NCBI GenBank assembly: GCA_003184365.1
Contig: NKYR01000148.1
Location: 1 to 64,000 of the forward strand
Source of the DNA: Evernia prunastri
Taxonomy: Eukaryota; Ascomycota; Lecanoromycetes; Lecanorales; Parmeliaceae
Length of the DNA: 64,000 bases
Reading direction: 5' to 3'
This document shows positions 24,320 to 35,231 of this stretch, one piece after another (position 1 is the first letter of the stretch; each line of letters starts with the position of its first letter). Under the pieces are notes generated by a model. That model was given only the letters and a program-made list of their open reading frames with translations, searched no databases and was not told where the DNA came from. The position numbers were made by a program, and so were the translations under genes.

Positions 24320-24942
24320 GGGTGCAGTGGACTCGGGTGTAGATGGAGGATAGGAGCGTGTCTTGGGAGGTGAGTGAGGGGTGGCTGGCTGTGCTAAGGG
24401 ATGTGAGTCGTGGCCGTGATGTTGGACGGAAGCCCTTGCAAGATGGAGCGATGCTGCTGTGCCTGTGCGAGTACTTTATCGGCGATGGGAGAGGACGCCG
24501 TTAGGGATGGTGATGGCTCTGGAGGGGAAGCCTGGGAAAACGAGATGACTGGGCTGGCTTTCAAGGCAGCGTCCCTTCTGCGTCCAGCTTTACTGGGAAC
24601 GGTCATGAGAATATGTGTCAGCGGGGTGGTCTTGTGGAATGATGTTCTGCGGTGTTATGAGAGCAGAAGGTCTACCAAGTCTACGTCGCCGTGTTATTGC
24701 TAACTCTCATCGATGCTGACTCCTCTATTGATAATGGCACTTTGGTCTATATTGTCAATACGTATTGTTTAGGGACAATAGCTACGGATCTGTTGAAAAC
24801 TGGTAAAATTCTTATTGTTCACATACTTCGAAACCCCACTTACGTATTGTTCCTTATAGACAAAACGAGGTCTGCAGCTACTACAACAAAACGAAGATAT
24901 CTGTTCCTGAAGGTGGGTTGTGCCTGAGCATCTGAAGGTTAT
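24320..24942. other. Spacer between nucleoporin 5' end and cry-DASH 3' end
   Basis: Both flanking genes are on the minus strand, so this stretch holds the nucleoporin promoter and the cry-DASH 3' UTR. The part nearest cry-DASH contains a tight cluster of TATTGT/ACAATA hexamers, listed separately. A 70-codon frame from 24606 to 24394 may be part of the nucleoporin gene. Confidence 0.5.
24750..24850. promoter_or_regulatory. Cluster of five TATTGT/ACAATA hexamers
   Basis: TATTGT occurs at 24750-24755, 24763-24768, 24813-24818 and 24845-24850, and its complement ACAATA at 24775-24780: five copies in 101 bp. ACAAT is the core recognised by HMG-box (SOX/MAT-type) factors. The cluster lies upstream of the nucleoporin gene and just downstream of the cry-DASH stop codon. 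Function is inference. Confidence 0.4.
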
Positions 24943-26897
24943 TCAATGATCTGTAAACTCATTTGCTCTGTCTAATACTCCTTTCCTGCTCTGACCCCTT
25001 GACTTCTCGCCTCGTCCTCTTCCGTGGTAACTTCCACCCCCTTCAGCACCACCTCGACTGCCACCGGCTTTCCCTCCCTTGCCTCCACCTCGACCACCTC
25101 GACCACCTCGTCTACCAGCATTCCTTCCTACGTGGTACTCGATCTTTCTCAGGGGGTGCTCAATCCATTCAACGCCCGATAGCTTGAGTTCCGCTTTTAT
25201 TTCCGCTTTCATCTTCCACGGTTGAAAGACGGCCTGAGGATCATCCAAAGGGCGCAGTTCTGCCATCCAAGTTTTAACATATTCTGCGTGCGGATCGTAG
25301 TCATTAGCCTGCTTGACAGGATTGAACACCCGCGCTTCCCTGGGATCATTCCCAACGCCCGCGGTATAGTTCCAGTTAAGCCAATTACTACTCAAGTCGT
25401 AGTCCACAAGAAGACACTCATACCATTCTGCGCCAATCCTCCAATCAATACCTAGATGTTTTGCCAGGAATGATGCGACGTTTTGGCGCAGCCTGTTGCT
25501 TGTATAACCAGTCAAAAATAGTTCGCGCTGACTGGCGTCGATGAACCCTGTGCCCGTTGTGCCCTCAAGAAAGCGAGTCACTTGTCGCTGAGTTTCTTTG
25601 TCTTTCTGAGGGTATGCCCAAGAAGTAGAGCTGTCGTCCTTTAGACCTCCTATACGAAAGAGACGTGGCCCAAATTTACGGGTAGTCAATCGGAAGTAGT
25701 CCCTCCACTGTATAGTTTCGCAATTAGTAATGCTCTGTGGGGGTGGTTCCAGAGGCAGAAGACATCTCCCAGAGGCCAGAAAGGGTTTCCGGCTCCAAAA
25801 ACATGATATTAAGGGGAATGATGGGTCAGAAATACCAGCAACTCAAATCGTACTGCAGCAGTCCCCTTGTTCTCACCCTTTCCATAACCGTGCGCGCCTT
25901 TGCCTAAATCTGTCTTTCCATCTTCGAAGTTCAGAAGATAACCATGAATTTGGCGTGCTGTAATACATCCCAGCGCGAGCCATGAGGAAAGTTTCGTGCT
26001 GAAGTCGAGTCCAAGCATACCGTTCCGTGAGTCTTTGTACGTTGTCATTGCGCCGGTATCGACGAGATGGCGGATGCGCTCGTGCCCAGCATTCTCACCG
26101 CCAGGGAAAGGGTGCACGGTTGTTGCCTCTGCGGGCCACTTTGGTGGACTGGAGAGACCTAAATTTGGATCTAAAGGTAGGACAAGTTTTGCGATGGTAT
26201 TTTCGAGTGTCGTTGGTATTGTGAAAGGGTACAGCTGAGAGGGTATCGACGATGGCAGAGGTGGCAATTCCGAAGGAGAAGGAAGAACCCCGCGGGGGGC
26301 TTCTCTGAGAGGCTCGATTTGCTTTCTATAAGAGGTGTAGGTCTCTGGCAGGTCTTGAGGATTTTCGAATGGAAGGTCTCGATCATCCACGTAGTATTTT
26401 CCATCCGTCCATAGCGTGAATTCGGTTCCCGCCCTCTCAGCGGCCTTCTTCACATCTCGCTCTTCCCTCTTCTCTTCCACACCTTCCTCACCTGTCATCC
26501 AAACCGCGACAACGTCGGTGTTCTCTTTCTTGAACGCATTGAGTAAACCATCGATTACTTGTCCCACCAATCCTACTCGAATCTCTAGGCCACTGCCAGT
26601 TTCATGCAACGATTTCTTGAGGTCCCAAACACTTTCTGCAAGAAATTTGGCTCTGTGATGGCCGCATCTCCAGAATCCAGCGACGTTCGATCGAGCCTCG
26701 GGAAAAGGGGAATGCTCGGATTCGGAAAGAAACCCGGAAACTTCTATTTGCTGTGCGGCGAATACATAAATTGGCAGGAAATGTGTGTACAAATTTTGGG
26801 ACTGCTGAAAGATTCTGGAAACTTCCGTGAAGATGGGGTTATCAGCAAGGCGGAGATCCCGCCTCAAAAGATATATGAGGACACGAGGTGAAGACAT
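24943..26897 (-). CDS. Cryptochrome DASH with RGG-type tail
   Basis: FAD-binding blue-light photoreceptor/photolyase homologue; DASH members repair cyclobutane dimers in single-stranded DNA. Two minus-strand exons, 26897-25836 and 25707-24943, give 608 aa. The N-terminus is MSSPRVLIYLLRRDLRLADN, the photolyase alpha/beta domain. LPETYTSYRKQIEP and STKLSSWLALGCITARQIHG mark the middle, and WRDYFRL, LRQNVASFLAKHLGIDWR and VDYDLSSNWLNWNY the FAD domain. The intron splits FELL from WRDYF. From about residue 550 to 600 there is a G/R-rich tail (GRRGGRGGRGGGKGGKAGG), a type of region that often binds RNA. No light-response element was identified. Confidence 0.95.
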
Positions 26898-27712
26898 GGA
26901 TTAGGGACGCAAATTGAAGTGATAAGTTACAAGCAAGTTGCGAAGGGATACTTGGTATGAATTCAAGCAGCTTTTCAGATCTCGAGAGGGGAAAATGGTT
27001 GTCAATTATGTTGAGTAAATGCAAACACTATAGAATGGTGGCAATCTAGGTATTCAAAAGCTTGATATTTAACAAATTATACTCGTACTCGCAGTCAGGA
27101 AACGGAAGATGTCACCATCGCAGGGGTATCCTTCCTCAACATGCTGAAATCCAGGGAGTGGCTATCAGCTAAGAATCCACGACGTTACCACAGAAGGTTA
27201 CTTTAGAAAACACACCAGAAAGATGATCATATGTTGACTCGCGGGCAAACGTTGAATTGTCTTGGTGTGTCATTAAAGAGGTAATGACATCATTCGCTGC
27301 TCGCGGTCAGCGCAGGCGGCAATCCAGCGCTACTTATTAATCATGCCCTCCAAGGACTTGCCTCGTGTCTCGGCAAAAGATGCTGATCTATATGGTCGTA
27401 TATAGACATTACCATATTCGAAACGATAACCTTCGTAGCCAGTTCATGTTGATGCCTGGGAAGGTGCTCAATTGTCAGGATCTTGCCGGAGTCAGTCATG
27501 AGATCTACTGGTCAATAACCGAGAAACGCCTTTTCGCAAAACCAAGGTAGCAGCTCTCGTTCATGAGACTATGGCCAAATGCTACATACCAGGCAGACAT
27601 CGATCGCTCCTGTATTTGTAAATGACAGGGCTTATTTTGCTTATGCTGAGCTCACTCCATAATGCTGGATCTGGTCATCCCACAAAGCCTTTTATGTCGT
27701 TCCAGGGCCCTA
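26898..27712. other. cry-DASH promoter and NAC beta 3' flank
   Basis: These 815 bp hold the upstream region of cry-DASH (minus strand) and the 3' UTR of the NAC beta gene. Short open frames here look random. I see nothing else. Confidence 0.5.
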
Positions 27713-28524
27713 TCATTCGACTTTGCTCTCAAAGTTCTCCCCCTCCACCAGTTCTGGTATATCATCGTCATCTTCGTCCTCCGCCTTTCCTCCATCTCCT
27801 CCATCCTTCTTCTGTAAGCTCTGGTAGCTCTCTGCCAGTTTGCGCAAAGATGCAAGGCTGTCAGGGCCAAGCTGGTTCAGGATACCCGGGACGAGCTCGG
27901 TAAGTTCTTTGTCCTCGCCGGCGCCGTAGATGGCAAAAGTGTTCGAAGGTACGGATGCGTGGACTGTTCGAAGAATTTTTTAGCGAAGATATGTATGGGG
28001 GAGCATTTGTGGCGGGAGGAGAAAAGACGAAGGAAATGGCAGTGGCAAGGAGGGAACGGGGATAGATACTCTCGTTGATGCGACTTACCTTTAGGAGCAG
28101 CGAAGTGGATCACATTGCCATCTTCTTTGAACATGTTGACCTCCTCAATCGCTTGAATAGGCTGAACGTTGAGCTTTTTCAGAGACGTTTGTAGCTTCTT
28201 GTCGTCTGTGCCGGATGACTTGTGGACCTTCTTCACTTTTCTCCGGGGCGTGCCCTTGCCGCTGTAGATGGAAATATAGTATTAGCTACTTCACCTACGT
28301 CGCAGGAAAGCTCAGCCTAAAGCCTGACGGAGTTCCATTCATCGGGCGGCACGGAAATTGAGAGATAATGCTCACTCACCCTAAAGTCCTTGCTTGTCAG
28401 CGGTAGTAGAGCTTGAATACAGGGTTGCGAAGGCATGGAAAAAGCTGATGCTAGGGAGGTCGTAACATCATTGCTCACCAATTCGCACCGACTGCTGCAT
28501 CTTTGCCAACTTTGCTTGATCCAT
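27713..28524 (-). CDS. EGD1: Nascent polypeptide-associated complex subunit beta
   Basis: Beta subunit of NAC, which sits at the ribosome exit tunnel and shields new chains. Minus-strand exons: 28524-28479, a single base at 28380, 28261-28089 and 27963-27713, giving 156 aa. The sequence reads MDQAKLAKMQQSVRIGGKGT, then [80 protein letters not shown] and finally GENFESKVE, a full-length NAC domain protein. The basic block GKGTPRRKVKK is the ribosome-binding motif. Joining exon 1 (...ATT G) to exon 3 (C GGC AAG) in frame needs one extra base. The G at 28380 supplies it, preceded by a TTTAG acceptor and followed by a GTGAGT donor, so this is either a 1-nt exon or a twin intron. It is head-to-head with areA, 6.7 kb away. 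Confidence 0.93.
28262..28478 (-). other. Twin intron with a 1-nt exon in NAC beta
   Basis: Intron A runs 28478-28381 (98 nt, GTGAGC...TTTAG) and intron B 28379-28262 (118 nt, GTGAGT...CTACAG); one G at 28380 lies between them. Removing both with the G retained gives R-I-G-G-K-G-T, as in orthologues. Direct splicing from 28478 to 28262 would shift the frame. Spliceosomal twin introns removed in sequence are known in fungi; assigning this one to that class is inference. Confidence 0.65.
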
Positions 28525-31500
28525 AATTGTTATTTCGGGCAAGTGCGACCTGGAAAGTCGGTCTCCGCCTGTTGCTTGGTGAGCAACTTTTAGATGGGCA
28601 AGAATTAGCTCAGTGTGTTGGTAAAGTCGTCTTTCGTCGTTGACAGACGGGTATCATGAATTGGGTGAGTAAGTAAGGAAAGCTTGACTGATATTCTGCG
28701 CTTGTGGGGTCGGTGATTGGTCGAGGCTAATGAACATAATTGTGTGATGCCAAGCCAAGACACTTCGGAAGCGAGGATGTTCCGGCCAGGGCCCCTGACT
28801 CAAACCCTATCACGCTCACAAACAGGACTTTAAGGTATGAGCAAACCTCCCCTAGTTCAGCGAACTCAGGTTGGCCTCCAATATACTGAATAGGAACTAC
28901 ATCACACTCGTTGCAGCCGTGCCGTCCTCTCCCTAGGTACTCAACTTAAACTTTCCCCTATAGGAAGAGAAACAACTGTCTCGAGGCTATTGATGGCTTT
29001 CTTTGACGTCTTGCTCCTCGCACGTTGCTCGTTGCCATGGGCCCCAACCTATATGGCATTCACATATAGCAACAGGCCGGTTGTAAAGTTCTAGGGTTAC
29101 GACACCAGCCCAAATGGAGTAGGGTTCACCAACATCGCATAAGCTATCGCAATGAGGTCGACCGGAGGCCAGGCCTTCCCCATATGGGCCTTATGGAATC
29201 TGGCGCTACCACAAGCTTCCACCCTTCGTTAAGATTCGTCATAGATGAGGAGGAGGAGACTTCGATGAGAAGCCTGAAAACGAGAGACAAAAGCCCAGGA
29301 AGAAATTTCAAAGTGGTGACCTTGTAAACTTGGATATCTATTATCAACCGGAAAGGGGTGAACCTGTCTGGCTTGGATAAAGCTATACTCATAACACAGA
29401 ATGAGATCAAAGGGACCTGTGTAGAATAGTCAATTTTGGCGGCCCAAAGACTATCCAACGGGATGCAGATAGGTCTTGTGCGTTCGGTTTGAACTAGCGT
29501 CTTTCCTTCCTTTCTTATCGTTGTAGACCCAGGAGAGGCGTATCTCAGGAGCAAAAGCCACTCCGCAGATTTCGGGTCTGTTTTCTTGCTCGGGTTCCAC
29601 GCCAATTTTCTAAGCGAAGGGGTCCTTTGACCCCCCAGATTCGGAATTCCATTTGGGTTGAAGCCTTTAAATTTTGGCTGATACCCATTGTCGGGTACAG
29701 ATGTTTCCGAATAATAGGTCACGAATACTGATTACTCGCCGGCAAGAATACATCAATGGAAAAGGTAGGAGGATCAGGAATATCAGGAGAACGAAGAACA
29801 CAAAGAGTCTCGACAAGGACCCAACAAGGGCCCCAATAAGGTCGAGCAGCTAAACTTACAGCGCGTGACTCATCTTCTGCGAGCCATAGCCTCGTGCTTC
29901 TGCCGCATTTTGAGTAGAACAGACGCTCGCAGGGATAGTTTAACGGCCATGCCGTGATTGTGGAATCCTGCTCAAGGCGAAAGACTGCACTCGAAAGAAG
30001 GGAGGATAGGACGCTCTTGTAGGATCGAAGGCTATACATACGATGGCAGCGGTTATGCGGCGGACAGGCAGTCCAAAGAGTCGAAATTGTCCACGACGGC
30101 GCTGAGACACGGCTCTATCGTACCCGCAGTTCCCAAAAGACCCAGTTCGGCCACGGTAATAGCTTTTGCTGTTGATTGTATCCGGTTCGTACTTTTGGAG
30201 TGTAGAATATCACCTCCGGAACGATCCCTTAATCTCATTTCATTTCTCGAGAGATTTTGTTTCACAGACCTGTCTCAAGGCCTCAAATCCGCTCCTTGAT
30301 AGGCAGTGATGAATCCGAAAGACTTATCAGCAAAGGATCTTGAGATTGCACATCTCTTGAGCTGCAATATCATTGTTTGAGATACCACAATCTGTTCATG
30401 AATACATAGCAGGTACGTAAATTTGGTAGCGCCTATTTCGTTTTGGGTACCAAAAACCGTTTTGCAAGACCATCTATTCAAAGCAGAATACTCCATTAAT
30501 TGCCTGAGTCCGCCTTATGACTCTGGTTCTTGTCTAAAAGACGCTCTTCTGACTTCGAAAACTGGGTAAGAGAGGGCGAGTTAGAACACGTTGGAGATGA
30601 TGGACAATTGCTGGTATAGCGTCGAACTGAAGGAAGTAGGAGAAGGAGGGTTTCGGTCCCGGAGATTTTATTCAGACATCCATGTGAGCTGGGGTGGACT
30701 CCAGCACAAGGGTGAATTGATCCGTCGACCGCGCTATTGATCGCAGATGCTCAACAGTGGGCCAATACACCACGAAAGCAGTTTAACAGAGAGGAGGCTG
30801 AGAAGCGCGAAAACAAAAGACTGCTAGATAGCTGTTAATGGTAACGTTAGTAGGCTATCAGCAATGGGAAGTAAACGTCAATTAAGGTAGGAAGGTATAT
30901 GACGCGATTATGCCTGATGGGTTAGCGCTTGAGAAACCCCGCTGAGCTCTTGTCCGCCTGAAGGATAGGAAAAAGCTAGTAAGTACACAAGGTGCTTTAC
31001 CTGATTCCTTCCGCAGGACAAAAGTGCGCCCGGCTTGGAGGCTTGTCAGCATATTTAGGGGGGGTTTCGCTTCGAAGTTCGCACTTGAGCCGCGCCTACG
31101 CACCCATTAGGCCCGTGCTGGAGAGTGAAGAAGATGGGCCATGCCAGCTCGTCGTGAAGACAAGATTTCCTTATGACAGCCAAATGGATGGCACCATGTC
31201 AAATGCCCTTGACTGCGCCGGAGAAACGAGATGGAATATCTTGGGAACGGCATATTCATCATCGAGGGCAGGGGAATGCATTTCAGTCGGGGGACTTTGA
31301 TCCTAGGCGGGTCAGGTATAACGCCAGGGTATTAGTTGACAGCACGAATTGTCTAAGACCAAGTGCGACAACATCGAGATAGCCGTCACCGATGCAAATC
31401 GGTCTGAAACGGACATCTTAAGGGGGGAGTTGCACAATTAGAGGAAAGCATGGTTGAAGAATGGAACATTACCAAGGAGCATATCAGTGCTGAAGTTATC

Positions 31501-32211
31501 CAGAAATGCAGAATCCTTCCGGACGACAGCAGTGCTGCAATACTTGTTTGCATCTTCTTGGATGACGCTCTTCTCAAAGGACGCAGCTGAACAAACATAT
31601 CACAGGCATGATCCTGACTTCTCCGACCTTTTCATACCACAATATCCTACATCGATATGATAATCCCAGCGATGCCACGAGCATTCAGTTGCAATCTTAG
31701 GTCCACGGGCTGCCCGAAGTAAGGTAGTCGATGATTAGTCAGCGAACAGGACGCATGGTAATGAAACCCTCTTCTCAAAGCCTAGGGAGCTTGCAGTGGT
31801 TGTTCAAGCTGGGCTTTGTATGCTTTCTCGATGTTGCTTCTTCGTTCATTAGAGCTCGAGCTTGCTTTCAGGGGTACTAGATCTATACCGGCGTCTGTTT
31901 CACTTTGTTCTCTTCTCGACACACGAAAAACGAGGATTCATGTCTCCTGAAACGCTGAAAATGAGGCTTGGACAAGCTAAGTAGATATGCAGCTGGTTAT
32001 TCTTGACAGGAACTTCTGTAAGATTGGGAGACATCACAGGGGTGTGAGAAAGGCGTTGCGGGGATGGGGCTACGATGATGAATGGACTGGTCATTAACAC
32101 TACATGGAGACAACGCATTCATAGAGGAGCTCTTGCGAAGCGCCCTTGATTGGCTGCATGTGATGGGCCGGGATATTTAGTAAGCTTTCAATACGCAGGG
32201 GGATACACCTG

Positions 32212-32733
32212 CTATCAAAGTACCAATCTGACTTGTATCTCTCGGCATTGCTGGGAATAGGTAGAGCCCGACGCCCTCAGCCAGGACGGATGAAGGAGTT
32301 AGCGATCGAAGGCTATTACATGGATCGACGAGAGACATCTCACCGCCACGGACAGACGACCAGTCATGTAGTCTTTGCCCAGATATGTTGATCTTGTAAA
32401 GGAGGACCTCAAAACCCGTCGGGAGTGACGGGGGCGCACGAGAAACAAAGCTCAGTCTTATCTCTTGTGAGCAATCAAAGAGAAGAGTTCGGTAGGGTAG
32501 ATTAGATATCTTAGCTTGCAATTACAGAGATATGGTTTCATCTTGCCTTGTTGTAGGCTTGTACGTAGCTTTGTTATCTGCATACTCTACCGAGTATCTA
32601 TGGGCGTCAAAATTAGGGATAGGCCGCTCGGGCGCCTATCGCTTGGTTTTCTTGTGTCTGTCTGCCATACTTTAGGTAGAAGGTAGAATCATCTCTCCCT
32701 ATCAACCAGTCCCTGGAGCACGACATCTTATCT
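32212..32733. promoter_or_regulatory. Cluster of six HGATAR sites, all in one orientation
   Basis: Complements of the AreA consensus HGATAR occur at 32212 (CTATCA), 32458 (TTATCT), 32574 (TTATCT), 32636 (CTATCG), 32699 (CTATCA) and 32728 (TTATCT), with none in the opposite orientation. About 1.5 would be expected in 520 bp of balanced DNA on both strands. They lie about 2.5-3 kb upstream of the AreA start. AreA autoregulation is known in Aspergillus; a role here is inference. Confidence 0.35.
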
Positions 32734-34430
32734 TCTCCCATGACGTGCTCCGCATCGTCTTCATACAAAGGTAAATGTGCCCCCCCTTTTCCCCCAAATT
32801 TCTTCATAATTTCTCTTCATCGCATTCACGAATTCCAGCACTTGATTTTCCAGCATGCCAAGGTAGTCTTACGGTTTGACACCTGACCATTGTCGGTCTG
32901 TGTTCACATTGAGGCATCAAGCATACTCTCATTCTGGCTCTCCGACGCTGTGTATCTGTCAAATCGAAATGCACCGACTGGCGCAAGCATACCTAGACTG
33001 TACTCGGACAACTAGGGTTACCGATCAAGCAATAGCCAATGCTTCTGTCCAGACACTGTCTCCAGGATCTTTGGTCCCCAGAGATTTCTCGAACGCCGAC
33101 GGCTAAAATAGTTCACTCCCTGTTTAAGCGACAAGGGTAGCATCACTTGGGTAGTGATTGACTGAAAAATAGCTACAAATGTCGAAGCATGAATGCGACA
33201 TTGATGCGAGGAAAGAATAGCCATTTTGCGGTCATCAACACGCCTGAGCAAGGACAATTCTTGGTTCTGTCTCTCCATGGCTGGTTGTTGGCTCAATTTC
33301 GGGACAAGACTGGATCGATGTTACAGCGAGGGACGGAGCAGAATGGACGGGAAGGCTCAGTCGCACTCTTTCTATCCCTGACTTGTCACACTTTGGCCAT
33401 CGTTCGTCTTAACGAGCCGCCTCGATCGATTTCAACCTTTCACCCTAGGTCCTTAAGTCCTAAACGTTGCTAAACGCTAACATCGGCTGAAGAGTGCAAC
33501 CAGGCCAGACCGGCCCTACCTTACTCGCACACGGTACTTAGCGGCGTGGGGGTTACACTTGACATGCCTAATTTCGCGACGGTCCTGACTCCACGAAAGA
33601 ATGAGAACGACAGCAGCGCACCGTTTCTCTGGAAGAGAGAAGTGCTTTGGATGTGACAAGCGAAAAAAAGAGAGGGACTTCACTGGAAAATTTCATTTGG
33701 CCGTGGCTGACAGCTGCTGTCATTCGCTCATCACATCTTTTCTTTTCTTTTCTTTCCCTTCCTTTGGCCCCACACCAATAAGTATTCGGGCCGGCAAAAG
33801 AGTGCATAAATTCTCGCTTGAGTTCCGCAGACCCAAGGAACGGTTCGAGATCGTCCAATGAGAAGCTGCTGATCTCATGCAAATTGAATGTCTGGCAATA
33901 AGTATGGACAGCACCGGCATACATTTGAGAAGAACAGCCATCCTCAACCATCCATGAGACGCGTGTGAAGCCTCAGCGGCTCTCAAACTTTGAACGGACT
34001 CTTGACTTGAGTCTTGAAATGAGCGTACTGTTGTAGCTTTGATGTTGGCTCTAGACAATTGTCCGAGACTTCGAAGATTGAAAGCGGCGTAAACCGGGAT
34101 ATCCAGCTACATAGGTTAGTGCCAGGATTTTCGCCACACTGCCTTCGACTTCAGCAATACAATTTGTCATCGAAATCTTTGGAAAATACTTGAGGTCGAT
34201 ATTGAGCGCTGTGATATGCAGAGACGTAGATGTTTTGTCGCTAATATATCATTACGCTGAATACCAAAGCTATCGAATAGATGCTAGCATAATGTTTTAC
34301 TTGTCATTAAATAATTAATTCTTTGTTGTCTTCCGGAATCATCAATACATCACTATTATTCTCGAAGTCCGCTCGTGATACACTCTCAAACATATATTTA
34401 CACTCGTTGACTTGATATTATTATTGCTGC

Positions 34431-34450
34431 TGTTGTTGTTGTTGTTGTTG
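34431..34450. repeat. TTG microsatellite
   Basis: About six to seven tandem TTG units, preceded by TGCTGC, lie within the areA upstream region. Confidence 0.8.
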
Positions 34451-35231
34451 GAGGCGGATCATATGTATTAATTATAATTAAATCAAGAGAAAAGTCAAAC
34501 TCGGCGCTGGTCTTCTCACATGGCAGCACATCCAACCATTAATTTTCCCCGCAATCCTATTACTCTTCCCCAGGACTTACCTACATACCTATAGGATTTT
34601 GGAGAAAACCCCCCCCTCCCCCTCCCCCAAAGGCCTACATCCTCAACCTCTGCGCCCCCAAGCCTTTATTACTTCATCTCAGCGGGATTAGATTTCAGGG
34701 TCCAATGGTTCATGTGAGATGTAGGTAGTTAACCAACCCCCACATTCAATTATACCACCAAAAAGCTTTGCACTGAGCACTAGTAGAACCGGGAGGAAAG
34801 ATTACTTGACTTTTGCCCCGGCCAATCACGAAAATGCCCACCAAAGAACCAGTCAACCACAAAAAATGAATGACGCTAGGGGTGCAAACTAACTTAGGCA
34901 TTTCGTGCTCTAGCTTTACATTACCCCGAACCAATTTAGTGTTACCTTAGCCCTGGTGGGCGCTGGCCCTCCTCTCTCCCCCCCCCGCTGAAATCCACCT
35001 GCAATTAACAATTATCCCAACCCTTAGCCCGCAGTCTGGGCCAACCACCATCACCCATTGTACCCAATTCTTTGCCCTCAGAAAAAAAAAGACCCTACTG
35101 GTGCTACATACCCCAAAAAGCACCACATCGTCGCTCTTCTCCTCGCTGCATGTTATGCAGGTGGAGAAAGGTCAGCCTCTCCTTCACTTTCATTGACACC
35201 ACCATTGACCGAGAAATTACTCTCGGCCTTT

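Larger units (their letters stand above)
28525..35231. other. 6.7-kb gene-free stretch upstream of areA
   Basis: No recognisable protein, tRNA or repeat family was found between the NAC beta and AreA start codons. The longest frame, 29722-29144 minus (192 codons), resembles no family and has no supporting structure. The last part before areA shows pyrimidine tracts (34609-34628 and about 34967-34987) and a TTG microsatellite (34431-34450), as often seen in promoters and leaders of fungal regulatory genes. The stretch could hold a long areA promoter and leader, non-coding RNAs, or fast-evolving genes I cannot recognise. Confidence 0.5.

Noticed and set aside
29144..29722. 192-codon minus-strand frame in the areA upstream region
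   Set aside because: No recognisable motif, signal peptide or splice context. A frame of this length can occur by chance in 6.7 kb.
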